Shown piece after piece: positions 1 to 9,623 of a stretch of 64,000 nucleotides of DNA (within the stretch, counting starts at the first letter, position 1; every line of letters begins with the position of its first letter). Both the position numbers and the translations under genes were made by a program. Origin of the DNA: Bacteriovoracales bacterium (lineage in GTDB: Bacteria; Bdellovibrionota; Bacteriovoracia; Bacteriovoracales; Bacteriovoracaceae); contig JAOMEV010000006.1 of the NCBI GenBank assembly GCA_028346125.1, positions 18,906 to 82,905 of the forward strand, read 5' to 3'. The notes under the pieces were generated by a model that saw only the letters and a program-made list of their open reading frames with translations, ran no database searches and was not told the origin of the DNA.

Positions 1-214
1 AGGTTAAATAAGCGGCCTTAGAAGGCAGAATATCAGGCTCACATGTTCTCTTATCAATTGGCCAAGAGTGTTGCAAAAATGATCCTAGCCTTTTTACGTC
101 TTGGATATTGGATTGAACTAGCTGGAGATTTTCCTCACTAGGCTCACCTTTATTGATAAGCTGTGTACAAAAAAAATAAATATCTGAAAGCTTCGGTACT
201 TTAACTAAACTCAT
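1..214 (-). CDS. hypothetical protein, N-terminal part (cut by window start)
   Basis: An open frame on the minus strand starts with ATG at 214 and is still open at base 1, giving 71 residues of the N-terminus beginning MSLVKVPKLSD. It starts 14 bases after the stop of the 95-residue gene at 229-516, so the two probably form one transcript. The visible part has no signal peptide, membrane segment or motif I recognise. The ribosome site is weak. Function unknown. Confidence 0.5.
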   Translation of the reverse strand, partial: MSLVKVPKLSDIYFFCTQLINKGEPSEENLQLVQSNIQDVKRLGSFLQHSWPIDKRTCEPDILPSKAAYLT

Positions 215-228
215 AACTATTCCAACAA

Positions 229-516
229 TTAGGAGAAGGGAGATTTTTTTGGTTTCTTCTTTTTACTGCCCTTCAAACGATCTTCTCTTGCAACCTTAAG
301 TTGCCTTTCTTCAAACTGGTTATACATTTCCAGGTAATTAATAACACCAGTTCTCTCATCCTTCGCGATGGCCTCTTCTTCTGCAATTCTTAGAAAATCA
401 AGGATATTACTATCGTCCTTAAACGTTTCTTTATAAGCATCCTTCTCCTTGTGCTCTCTTTCCTTTTCATCTTCGTCAATTCGCTTAACGAATTCTAAAA
501 ATTTTTTTGGATCCAA
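229..516 (-). CDS. small highly charged hypothetical protein
   Basis: 95 residues, very rich in Lys, Glu and Asp. It begins MDPKKFLEFVKR and ends in a basic KGSKKKKPKKSPFS tail. It looks cytoplasmic and largely helical, with no signal peptide or membrane segment. The basic C-terminal tail could bind nucleic acid or acidic partners, but nothing shows that directly. It lies just upstream of the truncated gene at 1-214 on the same strand. I do not recognise a family. Confidence 0.6.
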   Translation of the reverse strand: MDPKKFLEFVKRIDEDEKEREHKEKDAYKETFKDDSNILDFLRIAEEEAIAKDERTGVINYLEMYNQFEERQLKVAREDRLKGSKKKKPKKSPFS

Positions 517-840
517 TGTTTTCCCTTAGTTAGACCATTTAACCCTATGTACCATACCCATATAACACATGATATCAACACGCGCCGCAAAATTCTTAGA
601 GCCATTACATTTTTACTTAAAAGTAAAAAAGCTCATTACCTGTGTCTGATAGAAAAGGCCAAATTTCAACCATTTAAATGATTGATCAAAGAGTTAAAAT
701 AAAACTTAATAAATTGTTAGAAAACGACATATTCTTTAAGACAAACTGGCCCTAAAGTTAAACTGTAATCTAGAATAGGGCCTAAATATTGACTTTCTCC
801 AATAAATTAGGTTTTCAAAGATAAAAGGAGTTAATCCATA
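517..840. other. intergenic region between divergent genes
   Basis: 324 bases between a minus-strand gene and the plus-strand PilZ gene. It must hold both promoters. A short AT-rich inverted repeat (TTTTACTT-AA-AAGTAAAA) lies at 611-628. An AAGGAG-like ribosome site lies about 11 bases before the ATG at 841. I see no open frame or RNA gene here. Confidence 0.5.
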
Positions 841-1692
841 ATGAAGAATCTGAGAAAAACTAAATGCCCAAAAGAAATTTCACAGGTCCTTTTAAAGGCC
901 CAACAAAGTGATGTTGTCTTTATAATTTGGTTTTCCAAAAAAGGCCTAAGCTTTATTAAAACGGGTGCTCTAAGAAAAATATTAAAAATAGATCTGCAAA
1001 TTGAAATTCACGATTACTCCTTAAGAAATAGCTTTATTGAAGAGGAAGATATCTCATTTGGAGAATTCATTTATTTTCGCAGCTCATTTCTTGGTTTAAC
1101 CTTTAAGGCCTCTTTTATCTCAAATGCTGATGACAATTGTTTTTGGGTGAAAACTCCCCAACTGGCCCTACTCAATGAAAAAAGAAAATACCCAAGAAAA
1201 TACTTAAACTGCTTTAACTGGAAGGCCACGTCCTTTAATCTCACGTATGAAGATTCTACACTACCAGACAATGAAGGTTCTTATGAAGCGCCTCTTGTAG
1301 AAAACTTTACGGATGAAAATGAAAGGGCAGTCGCCCCTGCTGACGAAAATGACACTCAAGCGGACCTATTCCTGGAAAATGAACTCTTAAAAAATAACCT
1401 ACATGAATACAAAGACCCACCTAAAAAAAGCTTTGACCTGAACAAACCATTAAAAGGGGTCATTATAGAAATTTCAAAAAATGGAGCAACTCTTTTGGTT
1501 TCTAAGCCCCCTTATCTAAGCTTTGAAAAACATAGAATACTTCATTTTCACTTCATTGAAGGCATCAATATCCCTCCTAATCTAAAAGCTGAAATAAGGT
1601 CTTTGAGGAAAGGTAAAATTGGTTATCAATCCCATAATGAAGAAAAGTTCCTTCAAATCGGTCTCCAATTTAATTCTTTAGTGAATTATTAA
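841..1692 (+). CDS. PilZ-like domain protein
   Basis: 283 residues. The C-terminal two thirds carry the two hallmark segments of PilZ c-di-GMP receptors: RKYPR at 115-119 (RxxxR) and EISKNG at 210-215, equivalent to D/NxSxxG with Glu in place of Asp. An acidic, probably disordered insertion of about 70 residues (roughly 130-200) separates them, which is unusual because the two motifs normally lie about 25-30 residues apart. The N-terminal 100 residues form an extra domain that may be a YcgR-N-like barrel. No signal peptide. By family it should change partner binding when c-di-GMP is bound; the target is unknown. Another PilZ-like protein follows at 1892. Confidence 0.65.
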   Translation: MKNLRKTKCPKEISQVLLKAQQSDVVFIIWFSKKGLSFIKTGALRKILKIDLQIEIHDYSLRNSFIEEEDISFGEFIYFRSSFLGLTFKASFISNADDNCFWVKTPQLALLNEKRKYPRKYLNCFNWKATSFNLTYEDSTLPDNEGSYEAPLVENFTDENERAVAPADENDTQADLFLENELLKNNLHEYKDPPKKSFDLNKPLKGVIIEISKNGATLLVSKPPYLSFEKHRILHFHFIEGINIPPNLKAEIRSLRKGKIGYQSHNEEKFLQIGLQFNSLVNY

Positions 1693-1891
1693 ATAGAATT
1701 CATTTAATAATTGCTCTTTTTCTTACATAGTTTATGTAAATTAAGACGCATCGTGGAAATTTTCTTGTTCTTTTTCACCAATATGTTAAAAAATATTTGT
1801 TTTATATCAACAGCAACTAATGCTAACGTGAACACTTTGAAGCATATACGGGTTTTATACTCGGCTTTTAAGTTTTTCGGGGGGAAAACTT

Positions 1892-3502
1892 GTGCCTAAA
1901 GAAGTAATGGGAGTTAAAGTCCTTTATTTCGGTGAAGATCCTAGGTATCTCCAGGAGTTCATTGGCTATTGCAAAAAAAACAGACCTGAGCTCAACTTCC
2001 AATCTTGCTACCATTACTGGGATGAAAATGAAAAAATTGGTGCTTCAGTTTTTTCGGTCTATAAATATCTTCCTCACGTTATTCTTTTGGATTTTTCCGG
2101 AAATTCAAATAAGGCCCTCTTAAGGCTAAGCTCGTTTTTAAATAAACACTACCCGCTGAGAAAACTTCCAGTTATTGCCCTTATCAAGGACCTTAAAGAC
2201 AACGAAGAGCTTATAAACCAAGTTCTTCTTTCTGGAATACACTTTATTCAAAGAAAGGCCCCTGAGTTTTACAACCTTGGTTATTACCTACAATGTTTGC
2301 TTTCTCAATTTACTGGAGAAAGAATTCAGGCACCTGAATACTTTAAAGTACCTCTCAATAAATCAATCAAGGTAGATACATCAATTAGAATTGGTTACTT
2401 AGATAATGATTATCTCCATATGGAAACAAATTTTCCCTTCTCCCCTCATCACAGGGTTGTTCTCAATACACAATTTGAAAATAAAGAAAGTAAAGTTTTT
2501 CTAAAGCCAATAAGGCGTATTAGAGAAAACATTACCCATTCATTTGACCAATCTTATGACATGGAGTTTGTATGGGACCTTGAGAAGGCCTCCATGGAAA
2601 ATAAGAACTTTATTAATGCCATCGCCCCAATGACAAAAAGCTCAGATCTCCTTTATGAAAAGGTTATGTTGCCCTATACGAAGAAAAGGTATCAAAAATT
2701 TGTTCAAACTAGACAACCTCTTATATTTACTGAAAAGAAAACAAAAGTTTTAGTGATTGATAATAATTTAGAAATTTTGAAGCAAAAGAAAAAGCACCTT
2801 GAAGAGTACCCCTATGATCTTATTGTTCATGCCAATATAGACTCAAAAAGTTTACTCATTCCTGAGGCCAAAGCTGATATAATCACAATAAGCTTTAATA
2901 GCTCCGTAGAAACAACAGGTAATAAGCTTGGCATTTTGAAAAAACCAAATAATCTAAAAACAATTAAGGAAGCTATAAAAAGAATAAGTAGCATGAAAGG
3001 TTACAGGCCTTTTATCATTATTTATGATTATACTGATGACCCTTATGCTTTAAAAGAACTCGAATATCCTAGACTTATTGTTAAGGATACTCCATTTAAC
3101 CTTGATAGACTGCTTGATCTCTGTTCTGTTTATGAAAGAAAAGAAGGAAACACCAGTCAGGTAAAAGAATCAAAAAAGGTTTATCTTAATAGCAATTACA
3201 AAGACAGCATTGGACACTTAAATTGGGAAGTTGACGTTCAATTTATGTCTGAGACGCATATCAAGTTTACTTCCCCGCTCCCTATTCCCAACCTTTGTGT
3301 TCTTAAATTAAACTTACCGCCAGAGCTGTATATTACTGTCGTTGAAAAAAAGAATATTTCCCAATACTCTCTTGCCAAAGAAAATGAGTATATTGGCATT
3401 ATTCATGGCCCAGGGGAGACCACAAAAAATCAACTTAGAAAGTTTTTGAATGAAAACTATAGAGCTCTTAATAAAACCCAAGAGCCTACCGCATCTCCAT
3501 AA
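1892..3502 (+). CDS. receiver-like / PilZ-like multidomain protein
   Basis: 536 residues from a GTG start preceded by a G-rich ribosome site (GGGGGGAAAA). Residues 7-135 resemble a response-regulator receiver: acidic E15/D16, candidate phospho-Asp D67 after PHVILL, and K122. The next segment (about 155-230) is beta-rich and PilZ-like, but no clean RxxxR/DxSxxG pair is visible. A second, degenerate receiver-like fold begins near 284 (TKVLVIDNN) and has no clear phospho-Asp. The last 110 residues are again beta-rich. This looks like a duplicated receiver-PilZ architecture, paralogous in layout to the protein at 4273. It is cytoplasmic, and its role in signalling is inferred only. Confidence 0.5.
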   Translation: MPKEVMGVKVLYFGEDPRYLQEFIGYCKKNRPELNFQSCYHYWDENEKIGASVFSVYKYLPHVILLDFSGNSNKALLRLSSFLNKHYPLRKLPVIALIKDLKDNEELINQVLLSGIHFIQRKAPEFYNLGYYLQCLLSQFTGERIQAPEYFKVPLNKSIKVDTSIRIGYLDNDYLHMETNFPFSPHHRVVLNTQFENKESKVFLKPIRRIRENITHSFDQSYDMEFVWDLEKASMENKNFINAIAPMTKSSDLLYEKVMLPYTKKRYQKFVQTRQPLIFTEKKTKVLVIDNNLEILKQKKKHLEEYPYDLIVHANIDSKSLLIPEAKADIITISFNSSVETTGNKLGILKKPNNLKTIKEAIKRISSMKGYRPFIIIYDYTDDPYALKELEYPRLIVKDTPFNLDRLLDLCSVYERKEGNTSQVKESKKVYLNSNYKDSIGHLNWEVDVQFMSETHIKFTSPLPIPNLCVLKLNLPPELYITVVEKKNISQYSLAKENEYIGIIHGPGETTKNQLRKFLNENYRALNKTQEPTASP

Positions 3503-3587
3503 AACAACCCTTTTTTGCGAAATCCACTTGATAGAAAGAATCTTTTTTTATAAAAAGTCTAGGTACCCATCTTAAAAGAGAGATTTT

Positions 3588-4178
3588 ATGAAAAAGTTTC
3601 TATTGTTCTTCATTGCAATAATCAGTTTTCATACCCATGCTCTAAACATTAAAACTCCAGATCTCAATGAACTAGAGCTAAAAGCTTATTCTGCTGAGCT
3701 TAAATTTCTTAAAAAGTTAAAAAAGGAATATCAACAAAAAAATAGGATCCTAGATAGTTTAAGAGTTCACTCAAAATCACTCATAAAAGCAAAGAAAAGC
3801 TATTTAAAAAAAAGGGCCGTTTATAAAAAAAATATAGCCCACTTTAAAAATCCTAATATCAAAAATTTGAAAATATCCTCTTATGTCTCAAGAGTAAGAA
3901 ACGTTCTTTATCAACAACCCTTTTTAAAGGACTGCTTTCAAAGGGAACTTAATCGCAATCGCCTTCTAAAAGGAGGAAAGGCCTTGGGTATTTTAAAAAT
4001 TAATTCTTCGGGTAATTTGGAAAACCTAAAATTTACTTCTCCAAATGGCCAAGGTATTCGTAACAAGAAAATTTTGAATTGCCTTTCCCAAAATATAAAA
4101 AAGCTTACCTTCCCACTCCCCCCCCATAATACGCCTATCTCGATCCACCAGGCCTTTAATTTTAAAATTTCTGGGTGA
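3588..4178 (+). CDS. secreted protein with AgmX/PglI (TonB-C-like) C-terminal domain
   Basis: 196 residues with a clear signal peptide (MKKFLLFFIAIISFHTHA). Residues 20-85 are Lys-rich and helical, possibly coiled coil. The last 90 residues follow the pattern of the AgmX/PglI C-terminal domain, a TonB-C-like fold common in myxobacterial and predatory-bacterial envelope proteins: a conserved Cys in LKDCFQRELNRN, then GILKINSSGNLENLKF, then a second Cys in ILNCLSQNIKKLTFP. The pair of cysteines may form a disulfide in the periplasm. Family known; function here inferred to be envelope-related. Confidence 0.6.
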   Translation: MKKFLLFFIAIISFHTHALNIKTPDLNELELKAYSAELKFLKKLKKEYQQKNRILDSLRVHSKSLIKAKKSYLKKRAVYKKNIAHFKNPNIKNLKISSYVSRVRNVLYQQPFLKDCFQRELNRNRLLKGGKALGILKINSSGNLENLKFTSPNGQGIRNKKILNCLSQNIKKLTFPLPPHNTPISIHQAFNFKISG

Positions 4179-4272
4179 TTTGCTCTATTATCTTGAGTAG
4201 GAAAGAAACGTCACTTCCAACAAATTATTTATGGTGATAAAATTAGAGTAAATTATAAAAGGACCCAAAATT

Positions 4273-4974
4273 ATGATTTTAATCGTAGATGATGATCCAG
4301 AAATCCTTGATATTATGACCATGAATCTTGAAGATAGCGGGCTCGAAGTCCATGCGACAACTCACCCAAAGCAGGCCACAGGCCTCATAGAAAAACATGA
4401 CATAAAATTATGCATCCTTGATATAGGAATGAAAGAAATGAGTGGCTACGACCTCATGAAAGTTATTAAGGATCAATTTCCAGATGTAAAACTTATGTGC
4501 GTTTCAGGTTATGCTGACCTTTTTGAGGAAAAAGTAAGGGCCTTAGGGGTAAACCATCTACTGAGTAAACCATTCTCTCAAGAAGACCTTCTCAGTGCAG
4601 TACAAGATTCTCTCAATATAAGAAAAAGAAGAAAAGGTGCCGGAGGCTCTTCAAAAGGCGCTAGCAATAAAATTATCCCTAGCAAGAATAATCCAATTAG
4701 AATGGACATCATTGGCGATAACTTCGTAGAAATAGTTCAAGTTACCGATATTAGCGAAGGTGGCGCTGGAATCTATGTCCCACATTCTTTTTCGGGTATT
4801 GATATCAGTAAGCAAATCAACGCAATCGTCACTCTTCCCGGACAAAGCTCTTTTAAAACAAAAGGCTCAATAAAGGAAGGAAGAGACAACCGTCACTTCA
4901 ACTTAGAGTTTGTGAATTTATCTTCTCAAGCAAAGAGACAAATTGGTCAGTATGCTAAGACAATGGGAAAATAA
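4273..4974 (+). CDS. response regulator with receiver and PilZ-type output
   Basis: 233 residues. An N-terminal receiver (1-118) has acidic D6/D7/D8, phospho-Asp D50, S78 and K99, all in canonical places. A Gly/Ser/Lys-rich linker (about 120-135) leads to a PilZ-like barrel with DISEGG at about 158-163. The upstream arginine motif is poor (only an NPIRMD segment), so c-di-GMP binding may be weak or lost. By architecture it links phosphorylation to a c-di-GMP-type output. No kinase is adjacent; the hybrid kinase at 5752 is the nearest candidate. Ribosome site AAAAGGA, good start. Confidence 0.75.
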   Translation: MILIVDDDPEILDIMTMNLEDSGLEVHATTHPKQATGLIEKHDIKLCILDIGMKEMSGYDLMKVIKDQFPDVKLMCVSGYADLFEEKVRALGVNHLLSKPFSQEDLLSAVQDSLNIRKRRKGAGGSSKGASNKIIPSKNNPIRMDIIGDNFVEIVQVTDISEGGAGIYVPHSFSGIDISKQINAIVTLPGQSSFKTKGSIKEGRDNRHFNLEFVNLSSQAKRQIGQYAKTMGK

Positions 4975-4980
4975 ACGACC

Positions 4981-5268
4981 TTATTCTTTATCTATACATT
5001 CGTAGCCAACTTTTATTGTGGCCTTAAACTGGGGCTCCTTACCTTTTTTAGGTAGTTCTTCCCAATCACAGAGGATAGGAATATCGTAGGTGTCATAGTT
5101 TAAAACCTTGCCTGCCTTTTTACAGATATCCAGCACCTTTCTCCTCGCATCCCCGATGGCGCTACTACAAGAAAATGGCTTACTTTTCCTAACCGCAGAG
5201 ATCTTAAAAGAATCCATAGAGTAAGCCGAGGACATAGACAAAAAAATCATGACAATCAAAGTTTTCAC
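4981..5268 (-). CDS. small secreted cysteine-containing protein
   Basis: I place the start at GTG 5268 because GGAGG lies 6 bases upstream (5275-5279); a longer frame to 5301 lacks this. The resulting 95-residue protein begins MKTLIVMIFLSMSSAYS, a good signal peptide. The mature part of about 78 residues has four Cys and ends in GYECIDKE. This suggests a disulfide-stabilised periplasmic or secreted protein. Family not recognised. Confidence 0.6.
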   Translation of the reverse strand: MKTLIVMIFLSMSSAYSMDSFKISAVRKSKPFSCSSAIGDARRKVLDICKKAGKVLNYDTYDIPILCDWEELPKKGKEPQFKATIKVGYECIDKE

Positions 5269-5485
5269 GGAAAACCTCCAAATATCCTTACAATTATACA
5301 CTGCATTAAAAAAAATGGAGCCTATTAATTAAAAATTCCACTAACTTTCATTTTTTTGTCATGAAGGTCAATAAGTTACCTTTAGTTTAATGAAAATTTT
5401 TAGACTACCCCCTTTGATTGTTGATTAAAGTTAAGAAAAATTGTATCCAGGTAGCACAAAAACTATTTTACTTTAAGGCATCTCC

Positions 5486-5755
5486 ATGAATTTTTTGAAA
5501 TTTAAAATTATCCAAACAAGAGAAGAGCACTCACTTGAAACAAATCTAGTGGATATTCTTTTCAACATTGATCATATCGTGAGCGTTAAGCCTATTAAAA
5601 TCGTCCTCTCTGATGGAATTTTAAATGGGTATTGGATTAGACTTACAAATGGCAAAAAATACAAGGCCACAGAAGTTCCTAATGAGCTGAAAAGTATGCT
5701 TTCAGAAACAGAGCATATGGAAATGGACTCTGAAGTAGCACCACAATTTCACTAG
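5486..5755 (+). CDS. small hypothetical protein
   Basis: 89 residues, cytoplasmic, beta-rich in the middle (DHIVSVKPIKIVLSDG and WIRLTNGKKYKATEVP) and acidic at the end. The LTNGKKY segment recalls small FlbD-type proteins, but the resemblance is too weak to name it. It converges with the kinase gene at 5752 and overlaps its end by four bases. Confidence 0.5.
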   Translation: MNFLKFKIIQTREEHSLETNLVDILFNIDHIVSVKPIKIVLSDGILNGYWIRLTNGKKYKATEVPNELKSMLSETEHMEMDSEVAPQFH

Positions 5756-6858
5756 GATTCGCTAGAGGGTAACTCTATTGTCACCTCTGTCCCATGGTCT
5801 CCTTGTTCTTCTGAGGATTCAATTGAAAGCTTTCCACCATATTGGTTTATAAATTTTCGGACCAAGGGCATCCCGTATCCGGTTCCCGTCTCCCCTTCTG
5901 TACCTTTTCTCGAAGTCTCTTGCGCCATATCAAATATATTCTCCAAGAGCTTTGCACTCATTCCAATACCGAAGTCCGTAATCTTTATTTTAATCTTATC
6001 ATTTTCCATAGAAGAAGATATTTCAATGGAGCTCCCAGAATCTGAAAACTTTAAAGAGTTTGTGAGAAGATTAATTAAAACAGAGTTAATAAAAGAAGTT
6101 TTTTCTACAATAACATAATGATTTTCATCAACATTAAGATTAATTTTGATGTTCTTTTTTTTGGCCCTCAGATAAATAATATTAAGGCCCTCACGAAAGA
6201 CCTCCAGAAGATTGACTCTTTTTAATTCCAAAGAATTTTGTCTTTCATCAAGTAATTGAATTTTTCGAATCATTTCTATAATGCCGAAAGCATTTTCTGC
6301 ACCAATTTTTAAATAATTAAAAAACTTTTTCGCTTCCTCTAAAGTCTTTACTTCATCTAAAAGTTCTAGGACACCCATGATTCCAACGACAGGGTTAGAA
6401 AGGTCGTGGCAAAGAATATGAATAAGCTCTTGGTGCTCAGCATTTTGTTTTTCAATCAATTCCCTATAAAGCTTATTTTCAAGATGAGTTTTCACCCTGG
6501 CCACTAGCTCCTGAGAATTAAAAGGTTTGGGGATATAATCACTCCCACCCACTTGAAAGCCTCTCAAAACATCTTCGAGCTCACTTTTTGCAGAAATAAA
6601 CAAAATGGGTACTTTTTCCAACTCCTTCATCGCCTTAAGTTTTTGGCAAGTTTCAATGCCATCTCCCCCAGGCATCATTATGTCTAATAAGACAAGGTCC
6701 GGAGTAATTTTGTTGGCCAACTCAATGGCCTGTTCCCCATTAGACGCCACATTAATTTGATAGCCTTCTCTCCTCAGAACTGTCCCTATGACCTGAACAT
6801 TTTTCTGAGTATCGTCAGCTATCAATATTCTGGGAGGTCTCACCGGTTCCATACTCAT
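5752..6858 (-). CDS. hybrid receiver-histidine kinase
   Basis: 368 residues, soluble. The N-terminal receiver has D15/D16, phospho-Asp D59, S89 and K111. A short coiled segment joins it to a HisKA-type dimerisation helix with candidate phospho-His H151 in LCHDLSNP. A HATPase_c domain follows, with the N box near NLLTNSLKFSDSG and G boxes (DFGIGM, GTGYGMPLV). A receiver in front of the kinase core suggests that an upstream kinase controls its activity. No cognate response regulator is adjacent. The receiver-PilZ protein at 4273 is a possible partner by proximity only. Confidence 0.85.
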   Translation of the reverse strand: MSMEPVRPPRILIADDTQKNVQVIGTVLRREGYQINVASNGEQAIELANKITPDLVLLDIMMPGGDGIETCQKLKAMKELEKVPILFISAKSELEDVLRGFQVGGSDYIPKPFNSQELVARVKTHLENKLYRELIEKQNAEHQELIHILCHDLSNPVVGIMGVLELLDEVKTLEEAKKFFNYLKIGAENAFGIIEMIRKIQLLDERQNSLELKRVNLLEVFREGLNIIYLRAKKKNIKINLNVDENHYVIVEKTSFINSVLINLLTNSLKFSDSGSSIEISSSMENDKIKIKITDFGIGMSAKLLENIFDMAQETSRKGTEGETGTGYGMPLVRKFINQYGGKLSIESSEEQGDHGTEVTIELPSSES

Positions 6859-7006
6859 AAAAAACCCTTATTCAATGTTTCCCTGAAATGATACTCCTCA
6901 ATAAGCTCAATATAAAGTAATAATACTTAAAGACACATAGTGCAAATTTACAAACGGCCCTCTTTGAGATACCTAGCAATCTAATGATATTTAGAGGAGC
7001 TCTCAA

Positions 7007-8191
7007 TTGAAAGATTCAATTTTAAAACACCTAGAGAAAGAGATCATCGAAATAAAAAATGCAGGTCTTTATAAGGAAGAAAGAATCATTACATCTCCAC
7101 AAGACTCTCTCATCAAATCAGAGGGGCAATCCGTTGTTAACCTCTGCGCAAATAACTATCTAGGCCTCTCTAACCATCAGGAACTTGTCCAAGAGGCCCA
7201 AAAATCTCTTGAAAAATATGGCTTTGGTATGTCTTCCGTAAGATTCATTTGCGGAACCCAAAATATTCACAAATTGTTGGAAGAAAAATTATCCTCATTT
7301 TTGGAAATGGAGGACACGATACTCTACTCTTCCTGTTTTGATGCTAATGCGGGACTTTTTGAAACTCTCCTCAATGATAACGACGCTATTATTAGTGATA
7401 GTTTAAATCATGCAAGTATCATCGATGGGGTAAGGCTCTGTAAGGCCAAAAGATTTCGCTATAAAAATAATAATCTTCAGGACCTTGAAGAACAACTCAA
7501 AAAAGCACAAGACTGCCGTTTCAAATTAATTGCGACAGATGGTGTTTTTTCTATGGACGGCCTCATTGCCAACTTAAAGGGAATTTGCGACTTGGCCGAT
7601 AAATATGGGGCCCTCGTCATGGTCGATGATTCTCATGCAGTTGGGTTTATTGGAGAAAAAGGAAGAGGAACTCCTGAGTATTGTGATGTTATGGGAAGAG
7701 TCGATATCATCACAGGAACTCTAGGTAAGGCCCTTGGTGGCGCTTCTGGGGGCTATACAAGCGGAAAGAAGCAAATCATTGACTATCTCAGACAAAGGTC
7801 TAGACCTTATCTTTTTAGTAATACACTTGCACCCGTTATAGCGGCCACTTCAATAAAAGTTATAGAAATGCTGGAATCTAGTGGCCATTTGAGGTCTCAG
7901 CTAAAAAGCAATACTGAGTTGTTTAGATCTGAGATGGAAAAGGCAGGGTTCAAACTAATCCCAGGTAATCACCCGATTATCCCAATTATGCTTGGTGATG
8001 CCTCGTTGGCCAAGACAATGTCTGATGAGCTTTTAAAGGAAGGCATTTACGTGGTAGGGTTCTCATACCCTGTTGTTCCCAAAGGGTTGGCAAGAATTCG
8101 AACACAAATATCGGCTGCCCACACTAAACAAGATCTAGAGAGGGCGATAGAGGCCTTTATTAAAGTTGGAAAAAAGTTAAGTGTGATATAA
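7007..8191 (+). CDS. kbl: 2-amino-3-ketobutyrate CoA ligase (glycine C-acetyltransferase)
   Basis: 394 residues from TTG 7007 with GAGGAG 7 bases upstream. It is a PLP-dependent alpha-oxoamine synthase of full family length. PLP Lys is K241 in GTLGKALGG; upstream are [18 protein letters not shown] and [12 protein letters not shown], typical of Kbl. It converts 2-amino-3-ketobutyrate and CoA to glycine and acetyl-CoA in the cytosol. It is followed directly by tdh, the preceding step, giving the complete two-step threonine-to-glycine route. Confidence 0.93.
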   Translation: MKDSILKHLEKEIIEIKNAGLYKEERIITSPQDSLIKSEGQSVVNLCANNYLGLSNHQELVQEAQKSLEKYGFGMSSVRFICGTQNIHKLLEEKLSSFLEMEDTILYSSCFDANAGLFETLLNDNDAIISDSLNHASIIDGVRLCKAKRFRYKNNNLQDLEEQLKKAQDCRFKLIATDGVFSMDGLIANLKGICDLADKYGALVMVDDSHAVGFIGEKGRGTPEYCDVMGRVDIITGTLGKALGGASGGYTSGKKQIIDYLRQRSRPYLFSNTLAPVIAATSIKVIEMLESSGHLRSQLKSNTELFRSEMEKAGFKLIPGNHPIIPIMLGDASLAKTMSDELLKEGIYVVGFSYPVVPKGLARIRTQISAAHTKQDLERAIEAFIKVGKKLSVI

Positions 8192-8218
8192 TGCTTAAAA
8201 AAATTTTTGGAGTTTTCC

Positions 8219-9244
8219 ATGCCCAAAACCATGAAAGTTCTCAAAAAAAATCATAGAGAAGTTGGCCTTTGGCTAGATGAAGCCCCAATACCGACAATTG
8301 GGCCTTCTGATGTTCTTATTAAAATAAAGAACACGGCCATTTGTGGTACCGACCTTCATATTTATAATTGGGATGAGTGGGCCCAATCAGTCATTCCTGT
8401 TCCCCTAATAACTGGACATGAGTTTTTTGGCCATGTTGAAAAAGTTGGGGCCAACGTTACAAATTTTAAAAAAGGTGACCGGGTCTCTGGAGAAGGACAT
8501 ATTGTCTGTAACCACTGCAGAAACTGTAAAGCTGGAAAAAAGCACCTTTGCCCTAACACAATAGGAGTTGGCGTTCAAAGAAATGGCGCCTTTGCTGAGT
8601 TTCTTTCCATGCCGGAATCAAACGTTTATAAAATATCTGATGATATACCAGATGAACTGGCCTCAATCTTTGACCCCTTTGGAAATGCGACCCACACGGC
8701 CCTTTCCTTCGACCTCGTTGGCGAGAATGTTCTTATCACTGGAGCTGGACCAATTGGCTGTATGGCAGCCGCTATTGCCAAGCATGCAGGGGCCAAAAAA
8801 GTCGTTATTACCGATATCAACGAATATCGTCTTCAATTAGCAAAAAAACTTGGGGCGGATATTTTAGTCAATCCCACTCAGCAATCAATAAGAGACATCA
8901 AGCTTGAAGGTGGATTCGGGATTGGTCTTGAAATGAGTGGAAACCCAAGTGCTTTCAATGATATGCTCCAGGCCCTCAACCACGGGGGTAAAATAGGTTT
9001 ATTAGGAATTCTTCCCAAGCATACAACTATTGACTGGTCTCTAGTCATTTTTAAAGGACTCTTTATTAAAGGAATTTATGGCCGTGAAATGTATGAGACT
9101 TGGTATAAAATGTCCTCAATGATTGAAAGCGGCCTCGACATTAGCTCTATAATCACCCACCAATTTCCTGTGGATAAGTTTCAGGAAGGCTTTACACTCA
9201 TGAATCAAGGTAAATCAGGAAAAGTAATCCTCAACTGGTTCTAA
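8219..9244 (+). CDS. tdh: L-threonine 3-dehydrogenase
   Basis: I choose ATG 8219: GGAG (8208-8211) sits correctly before it, and the protein is then 341 residues, the length of E. coli Tdh. It is a zinc medium-chain dehydrogenase. Catalytic zinc ligands C42, H67 and E68, structural zinc Cys 97/100/103/111 and the NAD-binding GAGPIG motif are visible. It oxidises threonine to 2-amino-3-ketobutyrate for Kbl, encoded 27 bases upstream. The two are surely co-transcribed. Confidence 0.95.
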   Translation: MPKTMKVLKKNHREVGLWLDEAPIPTIGPSDVLIKIKNTAICGTDLHIYNWDEWAQSVIPVPLITGHEFFGHVEKVGANVTNFKKGDRVSGEGHIVCNHCRNCKAGKKHLCPNTIGVGVQRNGAFAEFLSMPESNVYKISDDIPDELASIFDPFGNATHTALSFDLVGENVLITGAGPIGCMAAAIAKHAGAKKVVITDINEYRLQLAKKLGADILVNPTQQSIRDIKLEGGFGIGLEMSGNPSAFNDMLQALNHGGKIGLLGILPKHTTIDWSLVIFKGLFIKGIYGREMYETWYKMSSMIESGLDISSIITHQFPVDKFQEGFTLMNQGKSGKVILNWF

Positions 9245-9259
9245 ATAAAGGCATCATTT

Positions 9260-9589
9260 ATGTATAACGATTTTTTTGTCAGTGAAAATTTAAAGATAGA
9301 ATTTCTTAATTTTGTACCAGACTCTAAGGACAAAAACCGCTTGAGAAGTCTTCTTGATCGAGTTGAAGAATCTTCTCCAAGTAACTCTCTAATACAAGTA
9401 GAGTTCAAAAAAGAAAAAGATATCATTACAGGAAATATCCAAATTTTTTCTCAAAAAACAAATTTTAAAGAAGAAAACTCTGACGAGAACATGTCTTCCC
9501 TCATTGAGAGACTTTTCAACTCCTTAAATGAGCAAATCGATACATGGAAAAAGCGTCGATTTAGTAAAATTGATGAAATTTTAGTTTAG
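9260..9589 (+). CDS. small HPF/YfiA-like protein (tentative)
   Basis: 109 residues, 15 bases after tdh. The pattern is a beta strand QVEFKKEKD, a strand ITGNIQIFSQKTNF, then a helix with a Leu-rich SLIERLFNSLNEQIDTWKKRR. This resembles the second half of ribosome hibernation factors (strand, strand, helix ending in LxxQLxxxK). The N-terminal strand and helix are less clear. It could modulate ribosomes, or the likeness may be only fold-level. It ends just before a strong hairpin at 9595-9614. Confidence 0.4.
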   Translation: MYNDFFVSENLKIEFLNFVPDSKDKNRLRSLLDRVEESSPSNSLIQVEFKKEKDIITGNIQIFSQKTNFKEENSDENMSSLIERLFNSLNEQIDTWKKRRFSKIDEILV

Positions 9590-9594
9590 AAATC

Positions 9595-9614
9595 CCCTCC
9601 TTTGAAAAGGAGGG
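9595..9614. terminator. hairpin between convergent genes
   Basis: CCCTCCTTT at 9595-9603 pairs perfectly with AAAGGAGGG at 9606-9614. It lies between the end of the kbl-tdh operon and the end of the histone-fold gene on the other strand, so it can serve both directions. There is no strong T-run, so it may act as an mRNA 3' end stabiliser rather than a classic terminator. Confidence 0.55.
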
Positions 9615-9623
9615 TGTATAATC

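Noticed and set aside
1711..1899. 62-codon open frame upstream of the receiver/PilZ-like gene
   Set aside because: Hydrophobic low-complexity translation, no ribosome site, and it runs into the better-supported GTG start at 1892.
8207..8218. TTG 8207 as the tdh start
   Set aside because: It would overlap its own ribosome site; ATG 8219 gives the normal 341-residue Tdh.
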